NCBI RefSeq assembly: GCF_000003605.2
Contig: NW_003154241.1
Location: 211,179 to 231,252 of the forward strand
Length of the DNA: 20,074 bases
DNA from: Saccoglossus kowalevskii
Taxonomy: Eukaryota > Hemichordata > Enteropneusta > Harrimaniidae
Direction: 5' to 3'
The notes under the pieces are model-generated. The model was given only the letters and a program-made list of their open reading frames with translations. It searched no databases and was not told the origin of the DNA. Position numbers and translations under genes: made by a program. This document shows, in pieces, positions 1 to 9,158 of this stretch. Numbering within the stretch: the first letter of the stretch is position 1; the number at the start of each line of letters is the position of its first letter.

Positions 1-1515
1 CCCTGTTGACTATAATAGACAAATATTAAACAAGGTGTTATTCTTGGATAATAAACACATTAACTAACAGATACCTCCCTTCACAGATGTTAATCACTTT
101 CATGCCCATTAAAACTAATTGCATCTCGCTATTATTACATCAACGCATTATCATATTTACACAACTTATTAATGTTTAACCCATTGATGAAATCAGACAT
201 CATATAAAGATAGGAATTCAAGCTACGTGCGTCTTTCATCGCTGTCCCACATCACTGACCCAAATAATAAATCCACTGATGTACATTACTATGTCGGCAG
301 AACAGACAGCACATTGCAGTATTATATCCCACTGTGAAATAAATAATATTGCTGACCTGTACAACCCCTAGCTGCTTATAGCTTTGTTTGAATGATGATA
401 AAGTTATATAACCTCTAAAGTGAAAAATATTTGCTGTGTTGAAGAAACAATTAACTCTCTTGGGTTCAACTGAGAAAAAACTGATAGCAGTGGAATGTTT
501 TTTTTCAATGAAAGTTGATAAAGGTTCAGATTTGTTTCAAAAAAGCTGCATACAAATTGGATTACTGGGATAATGATGAACATTGCTATATGATGGCTTG
601 ATGGCCTTGGTTATTGTTTCACTGTGTGAAAAATAGTGGAAATAGTCTCTCCCTGTCATCTGAAACTTATTCACCTTATAATATAACCATTGTTCATAAT
701 AGAACACTTGACATTATACATACTGTAACTTTCTAAAATCTGATACTTGGAGTATGATGTATAATTTTTTTTTCTCCCAAAAATTCAACAAATACATGCA
801 CGTGATTGTACTCAAATATTTTGGTTGGTATTAAATGTTGGTCATTTATATGAGGGACATTAAGGTTAACACATTTAATGTAATATTATTTTTCTTCATT
901 CTTTACTTTACTAATGAGTCCAAGGAGTACATAATTTTAATGAACTGTAAACCCCTCTCCCCATATTGGTGTTTGAATTAACAATCATGGTGTATGTCTT
1001 TGTGTGTTAGTATTAGTCATAGCATATATCTTCTTGGCTATGTTTGTATCCTCAACAATTTTCAATGGTGTTTAGCTGAGCACCCCTCTCAGAAGAAAGT
1101 GTTGAAAATTTGTCTCGCTACGTGACATATTAGAGGCATATTTTACAATAAACTATTGTTTTATGAAACAACATTTTTACAAAGAACAACAAACACAAAA
1201 GTTAACAAAATATGCATAATTTATTACAATATTATTTACATACCATCAGAATTTATGACTTAAACATTATTAGAAATGTCATCATTTTCAAAAGGAAAGG
1301 TGTTTTGGTGAATGTGACCCCTCCCCAAAATCATGCAAAATTAGGGTGTGGGCACTTGACCAGACATGAGCGATAACACAGTTCCCAAGGGTTGAATCAG
1401 TATTTCTGTGCATTAAATTCAAAAGCACCCCAATACAAGATAAATGTCTTGCAATTGGTTAAATCTGGTTAATAATAGTCTTGTCCTTGTTTGCCTTGTT
1501 ATACATTAGCTGATA
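1..1515. other. Non-coding AT-rich stretch, presumed intron of the DeSI-PUL gene
   Basis: I see no convincing exon here. The first recognisable coding exon, at 1884, starts in the middle of a PPPDE peptidase domain, so a coding exon must precede it. I found no sequence in this stretch matching the missing N-terminal half, which would include the catalytic histidine motif. The stretch is therefore probably the 3' part of an intron. It contains T-runs and A-rich tracts but no other structure I can support. Confidence 0.5.
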
Positions 1516-1727
1516 TACTGTGGAATACTTTATTTTCGCTGGAATTAATTTTCGCTGAAAAGGCTTTTTGGGCGTTTTGTATGAAATTTATTTTCACTGA
1601 TTTTTGATGAGTTTAATGTGAAATATAGGAAAAAAAGTATATTCGCTGGATTTTATTTTCACGGAATCTTCCCTTCAGCGAAAATAGCGAAAATAAATTC
1701 CAAACGAAAATAAAGTATTCTACAGTA
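1516..1727. mobile_element. 212-bp palindromic MITE
   Basis: The left end reads TACTGTGGAATACTTTATTT and the right end, reverse-complemented, reads TACTGTAGAATACTTTATTT, with one mismatch in the outer 20 bases. The similarity continues into TTTTCGCTGGAATT-like sequence. Several internal TTTTCGCTG / CAGCGAAAA copies in both orientations make the interior partly palindromic. There is no coding capacity, so it is a non-autonomous terminal-inverted-repeat element. The ends fit a TA target site, but the superfamily is not certain. It lies in the intron before the first visible exon of the DeSI-PUL gene. Confidence 0.8.
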
Positions 1728-1883
1728 TTTATGGAATGCAAATAATGGCCAGACCTACCAAAAATCGGCATCACAGCGAAATCTGTTTTTAATTCATAGA
1801 AGTAAAACCTAGCTCTCCAAACAAATCTGAATTTTTTTTATAAGTGCTGGGCCTAAATAGTTTTTTAATGTTCTTTATTTCAG

Positions 1884-2006
1884 TTCAGAAAAGTATCACT
1901 TGTTTGATCACAATTGTAACACGTTCACTAATGAAGTAGCACAGTTTTTAACTGGACAATGTATACCATCACAAATAACGTCTCTGCCAAAGGAGGTGCT
2001 AGACAC
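1884..2006 (+). CDS. DESI1-like: DeSI-PUL exon a (active-site cysteine)
   Basis: The acceptor TTCTTTATTTCAG precedes 1884 and the donor GTAAGT starts at 2007. The exon starts with the last base of a split codon and ends after two bases of the Thr codon completed in the next exon. It encodes [14 protein letters not shown] and on to KEVLD, the C-terminal half of the PPPDE fold with the nucleophilic cysteine. Confidence 0.92.
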
Positions 2007-5000
2007 GTAAGTAGTGGATTTATAGATATTACATTATCTGCATTGTCTTTTATTTATGCATACAATACTTGAAACTGTTAAATGCTATTTTTAAATTAAT
2101 TGTGCGGAGGAATGTGTCAAAAAATAGACTGTCAGGATACATTGAAGAGACTCAACAAGTATTGCAAGTTCCTGCTAACCATCACAATAGACCTGGCTCA
2201 CCATTACAATAGGACTGGTTTACCATTACAATATGACTGGCCCACCATTACATTATTACTGGCTTACCATCACAATAGGACTGGCTTACCATTACAATAG
2301 GACTGGCTTACCATTACAATATGACTGGCTTACCATTACAATAGGACTGGCTTACCATTACAATATGACTGGCTCACCATTACAATAGGACTGGTTTACC
2401 ATTACAATAGAACTGGCTTACCATTACAATAGGACTGGCTTACCATTACAATAGGACTGGCTTACCATTACAATAAGACTGGCTTACCATTACAATACGA
2501 CTGGCTTACCATTACAATATGACTGGCTTACCATCACAATAGGACTGGCTTACCATTACAATAGTACTGGCTTACCATTACAATAGGACTGGCTTACCAT
2601 TACAACAGGACTGTTTTACCATTGCAATAGGACTGGCTTACCATTGCAATAGGACTGGCTTACCATTGCAATAGGACTGGCTTACCATTACAATAGGACT
2701 GGCTTACCATTACAATAGGACTGGCTTACCATTACAATAAGACTGGCTTACCATTACAATAGGACTGGCTTACCATTACAATATGACTGGCTTACCATTA
2801 CAATAGGACTGGCTTACCATCACAATAGGACTGGCTTACCATTACAATAGGACTGGCTTACCATCACAATATGACTGGCTTACCATTACAATAGGACTGG
2901 CTTACCATCACAATAGGACTGGCTTACCATTACAATAGGACTGGCTCACCATTACAATAGGACTGGCTTACCATTACAACAGGACTGTCTTACCATTACA
3001 ATAGGACTGGCTTACCATTGCAATAGAACTGGCTCACCATTACAATAGGACTGGCTTACCATCACAATAGGACTGGCTTACCATTACAATAGGACTGGCT
3101 TACCATTACAATAGGACTGGCTTACCATTACAACAGGACTGTCTTACCATTACAATAGGACTGGCTTACCATTGCAATAGGACTGGCTCACCATTATAAC
3201 AAGCCAATAGACTGCTTGGCTCATTCTTACAATAGATGATTGTTGAGGTTTGATCTATTACTTTTTTTGTCAGGCCACTAGGTCAAATGATAAAACCGAT
3301 GATAGATGCAATGCAGGTCACGCCAGTTGGTGGACAACCAATAGGAATGCCTCAGCAAGCAGCACAGCAGCAGGAAACAAACAAAGGAACTGAAGCCCAT
3401 GGAGGGACTGATCCCAAAAGTGATGCAAGAACACCTGCAGCACAGACTGGCCATGCAGTATTACCTTCAGAAGTATATGACAGGACTGCAGCCAGAATGG
3501 AAGCAGCAAATATTGCATCTCAGTACATTGGGGATAGAGCATTTAGTGCTCTTCAAGATGATCCTGAAACTTATAGAGGGTTTGAAGTCAGTCAGTCATC
3601 GCTGGTTTTATTTAAAGAAGTTGATGTAAGTTTTAATTTTTTGAAATTCTAAATTGTGTGTGTATGCATCAAATGCAATTTACTTGAGTAACTGAAACTG
3701 TGAGTATACTAGTTTTTCTAGTGCATCCCAAATAAAAGCAAATATAAACCAAAAATTGCAAGTGTTGTATACAGAATCATTAAAATATGACTTATTTTAC
3801 ATAATGTATGCACTAACTATAGAGCAATTATTGAATGATCACATACATGATTAGGTTTTGATATAGCACTTATCTAATAAATTTATTTCGTTATTCTACA
3901 GATATCTTAATATCAAATAGTGTTCTGTTTTAGAATATAGAATATAATAGAATTCATGTTCAAGTAATTGATTTTTCTTTATGACAGGTGGAAATCCAAG
4001 TTTCAAGATTAAAAAGTAGTTTACCAGATAATTTTCTTTCTATGGAGGAAATAAAATGGTTAGACCAAATAACTGAATACTTGCTAGCAGAGCCGAGAAC
4101 AAAAGACAGACCAGCGATGGAATCTGTCCCAATTATAGGTATGTATAGCATTATTTGCTTTTAACCATTGTTGTGTTTCTCTATTTTCTGACCAGATGGA
4201 GTCTAAAAATTTGTTGGGTTTTATTTGTGTGTACATCCAAATTTATTCAATTGATACCAATGCAAGATGATTTGTAATTTGGAATGAGTCGAGGCATTTC
4301 CTCGAATATCTCCTGTAAATTTATACCATGCAGTGTTTTACATAATAGTCTCGAGATCCCACTGAAATTATATGAATAGTAATGCAACTTAGAGTAATAT
4401 TAAAACGTCATTTAATCGGTTTCTAATGTGTAACAGCTTTGTCAGATCGTTTTTTCTGCTCATAATACCGTACTTCCCCCGAGTATAAGCCCCTCCTCGA
4501 GTATAAGCCTACCCTTTGTTTTTAGACATTTAACAAGTTGAAGGGATTCCCGAGTATAGGCCCAGGGGTTTTTTACCGGGCGTCGAAGACATTTATTAAA
4601 ATATATGCATGTAAAAAGTGTATTTCATTGCATAATAATCGTGATTGGTACAGTAGTTTGGTTCCTGCTTTTACGAGAAAACTCCATTAATTTCAGAGTG
4701 CATGGCCGGCGAACGTACGGAACATGGTTCGCATCTTTTCTATTCTGTTATTTACTCACGATAAATCCCGATGTTGCAACACTGAAGTAATTAATCTATA
4801 TTCCTTTTGAGTAGTGGTCTTAGAAACGTCAAAAATGGTCTTTCAACATCGTTTTACTTTTCCGAATAATTGTGTCCATTGAGACCTTCGTGAATGGGAT
4901 GTGAATGACTAAATTATTTGTTACTGTCTGAAAACGCTCAGTTGAGAGATACAACATGGTAAATGTTGAAGGATAATTGAGATATTAGTAAAAAACTACT

Positions 5001-8000
5001 TCCTGTCTGAAAGAAATAAAAAAAACAAAATTTTATGTCAGAATGTCTAGTGATAAAAACAAAAGTCGCATGAGCACTAAAGTTTTTATTGGTAAAATAG
5101 GTAGCCAGTATCCCAATAAAACTACAACGAAAAATTGCAGAATGCCTAGACCCTCAGAGTCGGCTACTGAACTAACTGACCAATTTTGGGAGAAAAAATG
5201 GCGGAAGAAAAAAAAAAACTTAGATAGAACAGTGTGATTCTTCCTATCAAACAAATAAAAAGCTGAACAAAAAAAAATGTCATTACAAATTTGGCAGTAT
5301 CATAAGCCCTAATCAATTTTTACCATTTACTTTGTATTTTAGATAAAATGTTGATGGAGTCTGGACTTGCCTCACAGGAGCTTGTTATCGTAGTGGACAT
5401 CCTACAAGCAATGGCGTTACGAAGTGAACTATTAGATTCATTAACTACGGGGCATACATTGATGAAATGGATCAATCAAGTTAGCATGTCATCACAGTCA
5501 TATTGTGAGGAATTATTACTTTCACTTACCAGAATGGTAAGTCAAATTTTTTTTACAGCAAGTCTCAGAAGTGTTGGGGCAGCCAATTTGCAAACGGTTG
5601 GCTTTCGAATCTCGCTGGAGCTATCTTGCGGTCACGCCCACTTAAGTCGAATCTATGTAACAGTAGGGGAGGATCCTCATACTTTAGGAGCTAATCAGCA
5701 ACGGTTTTACAGTTGGATGGCGATTTCGCTTTGAAATATACCAGGGAAAGTGTTCTATGCTCTTCGTGTCCACACCAAAACGACGAATGAGGTCGATTTT
5801 TTCAGCGGTTGGCTTAATGTTACCCCAACGGATCGTTTGAGTGTGAAAGTTTGTTATTTTCTCCTTGATTTGTAGGAAACTGTTTCTCAACTTCTCTATT
5901 TAGTGTCAAGCAGTGTTCAAGATGGGTTACCCTCATATATTAAATATTGGTGTATTAATCGCATTTATAATATTATCACGCCAGCTGACTGTGGCCATTT
6001 TCGGGCTCAAATCATTCAGGGGAATCAAGACATGTACCAGCCTGAGGATGCGTAAAAAACTATGTCCCCTAATGCAATATAGACTCGCCAAGAGTGGACG
6101 CGGTTACAAACCGTCCCCTACTGTTACATAGATTCGTCTTCCGCAAGACGGCTCCAACGAAATTTTGAAAGCCAACCGTTTAGTCAAAACCCAAGCAGTT
6201 AGCCAATTTGCTAGCGAGTTTGCAAATTGGCTGCCCCAATACTTCTGAGACTTGCTGTAATATCAAACTTTACTACAAGCTTTTTTCAATATGTTCTCTC
6301 AACCAATGTGATGCAAACCAGTCCAGTGATCGGGAGTTCAAAGCCGTTGTAGCATGGTGCCTGCTCTAATAAAATTTAGTGAAAACATGCACACCATACA
6401 AAGTGTATTTTGATGTTCTGGATGTTGATTTTGAGTGCCTAGTATGTGTGTGTATATTAATTTATTTATCTAAGAAATAAATAACCTATTTTAAAATTTG
6501 AGTGCTTTAAAAATGGGCATATTATACAATTTTAAATCCAAAATTCTAATGTGGATAATGCACCTATACACTGCCAACCAAAAAAAAATTATCATAGCTT
6601 ATCTTTAAATGTTCATATTATAATATTTGATACATCAATAAAACATTGCAAAATATCTGTAGAGGCTGTCTAATTTATGTACTTGTCTCTGATACATGTT
6701 TATGTTTTACTGTTTCAGCTTTGTAACGTGTGTCATTGTAGAAAAGGCTTTGGTTGGTCAACGTCAACAGCTGATTGGCTGCTTGATTCTAGAAATACTT
6801 GCAATGGTAGAATTATCAATAGATTACTTGTTTCTAATTTATTAAGTGGTAGTGTTAAACTCTGTGAAGCTGCTGCCTCCTGTATGCACAACCTGGGACA
6901 GTATAAGGTGAGATATCCTGGGTGTTTACTGGAGTGTCAATTGGCCACTCAACCTCTAAATCTTGTAAACTACTGTATTATGAATGGCGCACCCTCTGTT
7001 TTAAAAGTTTCATTCTCCAAGCATTCAGAAAAGCTTTATTGAGGTCTTAGGACTGTCATGTGACATATTTGATTGTCAAAATTTGCACACATTGTTGGAA
7101 ATATTCAATAAGCAGTCAGATTTCTTTCTTTAGCCAGTCTGATTGCTGGTGATCACTTTGGCTACCCAATTTGATTGTGTGTTTGAATTCCCATTGCTTA
7201 CACCTCTGAATGGGTGTGTTCTAACACTTGTGGATTCGCAGAAATTTGCGTCTGTTACGAATTACTATGAGCTGCAGTAATTCCAAAGAAGGTCATATCA
7301 CTAACGAAGTTTGAGAAATAAGGCAGTATTCTGGCCTATCAGACATTCAAATATTTCACATAAAGGCATCACCCAAAATCTCTGTGAATGATTGCAAAGT
7401 ACAACTGTAACACAATAGTTTTTCCTGCCAATGTTTTAGTGCATCATTTCTTATGTGTTTTTCTATAAAATTTTCTTTGCTAACTTTGAAAAAAATTTAC
7501 TATTGCCTACAGGTATATGTTAATAAATGGAGACCTTTAAACAGAGCATAAATCATACTCCATTTGCTAAGTTAATTCATGAATATTTATATATGTAAAG
7601 TGGATTTGAGTAACTTGTGTTTCTATCCACCCACGGTTACTAAAAAAACGTGTACTAGTAACCATGATCCACCCCAATGCTTGCCAATCTAATCGGATTG
7701 TAATCTACCAAACTTGTGTTGATGCCTGTAATTCAGTTCAGGCTTACATTATATACTATCTTTTTCAGTTATTTGATGACACAGCTGTTGAATTAGGAAG
7801 TGCATTGCTACAATGTCTGAATGGTGATCTGGATGAAAATACATGTAAGTACTTTGTAAGAGTCATTATCATTGGCTCATAAACTGACAACACACAATAG
7901 ATAGCCAATCAGGATGAGTGTAACAAAAGTACATGTAGTGGAGATAACAATGTTCTTTCTGGTATCGAAGTGGATGTAAAATATCATGTGATTTAAACTG

Positions 8001-8269
8001 ACAGGTGTTCATCACTATTCATTGCTTGAATATCTTTGATTTTAATAATTTCATAATTTTTATGGAAATTACTTTTAAAAAATGCCTTATTATTTTGTTT
8101 AATTTTGTCCACAGCTTACTATGCCCTGTCAGCCCTGTATCACTGTATGGAGTGCGGAGAAGTTGCATGTCTTACCAACATGTTAGGATTGGATTTGGGA
8201 AAATATGTAAATAAATCCGATCGAGTCAGGAAAGTCTGCGCTGATATTGATGAAGTATGTAAAGATTAG
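1884..8269 (+). CDS. DESI1-like: DeSI-1/PPPDE peptidase fused to a PUL-like domain (3' part, seven exons)
   Basis: Joined exons 1884-2006, 3274-3625, 3988-4138, 5343-5536, 6719-6907, 7769-7844 and 8115-8269 read through in one frame to a TAG stop, giving 412 residues. Every junction is GT-AG and phases match. Residues 5-24 ([20 protein letters not shown]) match the active-site region of DeSI-1 family PPPDE thiol isopeptidases, which remove SUMO or ubiquitin; the nucleophile would be Cys11 of the fragment. The partner histidine lies in an upstream exon outside the window. Residues 25-55 keep the family pattern (IPS-I--LP-EVL-TPLGQ). Residues ~60-90 are a Q/T/G-rich linker. Residues ~155-412 are helical and Leu-rich, with LTRM-LCNVC across the fourth and fifth exons resembling the PUL domain (PLAP/Ufd3/Lub1), which binds the p97/Cdc48 C-terminus. 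Vertebrate DeSI-1 ends soon after the peptidase domain, at about 170 residues. The peptidase call is strong; the PUL call is a moderate inference from pattern. Confidence 0.88.
2179..3212. repeat. 22-bp minisatellite, 46 full units in exact register
   Basis: The unit is CCATTACAATAGGACTGGCT plus TA (22 bp). The CCAT start recurs at 2179, 2597, 2971, 3125 and 3191, with all distances being exact multiples of 22 (46 units from 2179 to 3191). Units differ only by substitutions, such as CATCACAAT, CATTGCAAT, ATATGACTGG and ACAACAGGACTGTCTT; I detect no indels. The array then decays through 3191-3212. It fills most of the intron between exons 1884-2006 and 3274-3625. It is open in one forward frame by chance of its period but is not coding. 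Confidence 0.97.
3274..3625 (+). CDS. DESI1-like: DeSI-PUL exon b (end of peptidase domain and linker)
   Basis: The acceptor CTTTTTTTGTCAG precedes 3274 and the donor GTAAGT starts at 3626; the exon ends in phase 0 on Asp. It completes the split Thr codon to give [15 protein letters not shown], the conserved tail of the PPPDE domain. A Gln/Thr/Gly-rich linker follows (PQQAAQQQ), then a helical segment with [16 protein letters not shown] and the motif FKEVD. Confidence 0.93.
3626..3987. other. Intron of DeSI-PUL gene, featureless
   Basis: A 362-bp AT-rich GT-AG intron. I see no mobile element or coding potential in it. Confidence 0.85.
3988..4138 (+). CDS. DESI1-like: DeSI-PUL exon c
   Basis: The acceptor TTTATGACAG precedes 3988 and the donor GTATGT starts at 4139. 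The exon starts in phase 0 with [16 protein letters not shown] and ends one base into a codon (G + AT = Asp in the next exon). The encoded segment is predicted helical and contains [15 protein letters not shown]. It lies between the linker and the PUL-like core. Confidence 0.9.
4466..4590. mobile_element. Solo or truncated pogo/Tigger-like transposon end
   Basis: TACCGTACTTCCCCCGAGTA is followed by TAAGCC and then by further CGAGTATAAGCC / CGAGTATAGGCC copies. This form (a TA target site, CCGTAYTT, then repeated AGTATAAGCC subterminal motifs) is typical of pogo/Tigger-group termini. It resembles the TACCGTATTTG end at 19253 in this window. I could not find a matching inverted end before the next exon at 5343, so the copy is probably truncated or very diverged. 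The 3' limit given is approximate. Confidence 0.55.
4591..5342. other. Intron sequence, no supported gene
   Basis: This is the rest of the intron between exons 3988-4138 and 5343-5536. It contains a Lys-rich 64-codon open frame at 5043-5237 on the plus strand that has no recognised similarity (see findings). It is otherwise AT-rich with A- and T-runs. Confidence 0.6.
5343..5536 (+). CDS. DESI1-like: DeSI-PUL exon d (start of PUL-like helical region)
   Basis: The acceptor TTTGTATTTTAG precedes 5343 and the donor GTAAGT starts at 5537. The exon completes the split Asp codon and ends in phase 0 with LTRM. It encodes Leu-rich amphipathic helices such as [20 protein letters not shown]. The reading frame stays open beyond the donor only because it runs into the inserted transposon. 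Confidence 0.92.
5556..6257. mobile_element. 702-bp non-autonomous DNA transposon with long TIRs
   Basis: The outer 40 bases (5556-5595) are repeated inverted at 6218-6257 with one mismatch; the ends read CAGCAAGTCTCAGAAG. A second inverted block pairs 5594-5672 with about 6105-6180 (AACGGTTGGCTTTC and GAATCTATGTAACAGTAGGG). It is offset because the right arm holds about 40 extra bases, with its own hairpin (GCCAATTTGC 6202-6211 against GCAAATTGGC 6222-6231). TA flanks both ends (5554-5555 and 6258-6259), consistent with a Tc1/mariner-group TA target duplication. No transposase domain is visible, so I call it a MITE or an internally deleted derivative. It inserted into the intron only 19 bp downstream of the 5537 splice donor. 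Confidence 0.9.
6258..6718. other. Intron remainder after the MITE
   Basis: AT-rich intron sequence up to the acceptor ACTGTTTCAG at 6718. I see no coding or repeat structure here. Confidence 0.75.
6719..6907 (+). CDS. DESI1-like: DeSI-PUL exon e
   Basis: The acceptor TTTACTGTTTCAG precedes 6719 and the donor GTGAGA starts at 6908. The exon is 189 bp (63 codons), phase 0 at both ends. It begins [13 protein letters not shown], continuing LTRM from the previous exon to give an RM-LCNVC motif like the PUL/ARM-like repeats. It ends with [15 protein letters not shown]. Confidence 0.92.
6908..7768. other. Intron of DeSI-PUL gene
   Basis: An 861-bp GT-AG intron. The only structure I see is a small inverted repeat, GGTTACTA (7635-7642) against TAGTAACC (7656-7663), with a 13-base loop. 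Confidence 0.8.
7769..7844 (+). CDS. DESI1-like: DeSI-PUL exon f
   Basis: The acceptor ATCTTTTTCAG precedes 7769 and the donor GTAAGT starts at 7845. This short exon encodes [20 protein letters not shown] and five more residues, then ends one base into a Ser codon. It continues the helical-repeat pattern of the PUL-like domain. Confidence 0.9.
8115..8269 (+). CDS. DESI1-like: DeSI-PUL terminal exon
   Basis: The acceptor TTTGTCCACAG precedes 8115. The exon completes the split Ser codon and encodes [15 protein letters not shown], then helices ending [11 protein letters not shown] and a TAG stop at 8267-8269. The repeated Cys residues (CMECGEVAC) do not form an obvious zinc-binding spacing and are more likely buried helix residues. 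Confidence 0.92.
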
Positions 8270-8368
8270 AGTCTTTGCTGTATAATGCATACATTTTATA
8301 TGAAAACTTTTAAAATTTTTGATCAAAAATTAGCATTTGAGATTTCAGGATATTTTCAATTTTCAACA

Positions 8369-8374
8369 ATTAAA
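8369..8374 (+). promoter_or_regulatory. Possible poly(A) signal ATTAAA of the DeSI-PUL gene
   Basis: This is an ATTAAA hexamer about 100 bases after the stop. I found no AATAAA in the next several hundred bases, so this common variant is the best nearby candidate. The transcript end is not otherwise supported. Confidence 0.3.
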
Positions 8375-9158
8375 ACTTGAAGCAAAATGTATCAACATTT
8401 TTGGATCAAAATTATCATTGCAGCTTCTGAACATACTTGTGTATCACTATTCCTAGGCATAAATTTAATGCCTTTGATTGGAATATCAGTCCTTTTGACA
8501 TGCTCCCATTGTTTTGGATCTAAAAATTCTATCTCTTCACAGTTTTGACCTCAAAAAACTAAATTACAGTTGCTACAAAATGTTTCCTGTTTGTATTAAC
8601 ACCAGTGTGTACAATTTAGCTTAGCAAACAGGACTATGCATACTAGACGATTGTGATACTGTATTTTGGAGAAGGTTAAATTTGTTGATTTTTGTAAATC
8701 CTGAAAGCCTTCATACTTTACTGTCATTTGCCAAATTTATTTTTCATAACTTTAAACAGAAAGAATCATTGTTATGTATTTTACTTTGATATGGCGTAAT
8801 GTTATGTATTTTTCTTCTTTTAGTTATTGTATTTAATCGATACTTTTATTTTAGCATAAACTCAACTGATGACTACTGTAATTGGGCAGTAAGTGAATCA
8901 ATTCTGCCAATTTTGTAAATTTAATTTATTACAATGTATAGAATGTAATTTACATGTATAGTTTGTAAAGCTAGAGAGAACTGTCTCTCACTTTGTAAAG
9001 CACTAAAGTCACACCATATCGTGTTGATGTGAGTCCTGTGCAACGTGTGCCATGTAAGTAAAATGCAGCATTGTGTACACAAAATTATATATGTAACATA
9101 TGTTGCACAACGACTTTAATTGAACAGACAAATACTCACCTTTCCACAAGTTTTTATT
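8375..9158. other. Intergenic stretch, no gene seen
   Basis: AT-rich sequence downstream of the DeSI-PUL stop codon. It may include the rest of the 3' UTR. I see no repeat or coding signal that I can support. Confidence 0.6.

Noticed and set aside
2100-2300. 66-codon open frame reading YDWPTI / LPLQ-type repeats
   Set aside because: It is a translation of the start of the 22-bp minisatellite inside an intron; the frame has no gene context.
2179-3212. CRISPR-like array
   Set aside because: The 22-bp units are directly adjacent with no unique spacers, and the genome is eukaryotic.
3318-3542. Minus-strand open frame opposite an exon
   Set aside because: It is the antisense shadow of DeSI-PUL exon b; the forward frame has family motifs and splice sites.
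5348-5734. Single continuous 128-codon ORF
   Set aside because: Only the part to 5536 is exon. The rest reads through a consensus donor into the inserted MITE.
5684-5890. Minus-strand 68-codon ORF in the MITE
   Set aside because: No transposase motif or other family was recognised. It lies between the inverted arms and may be chance.
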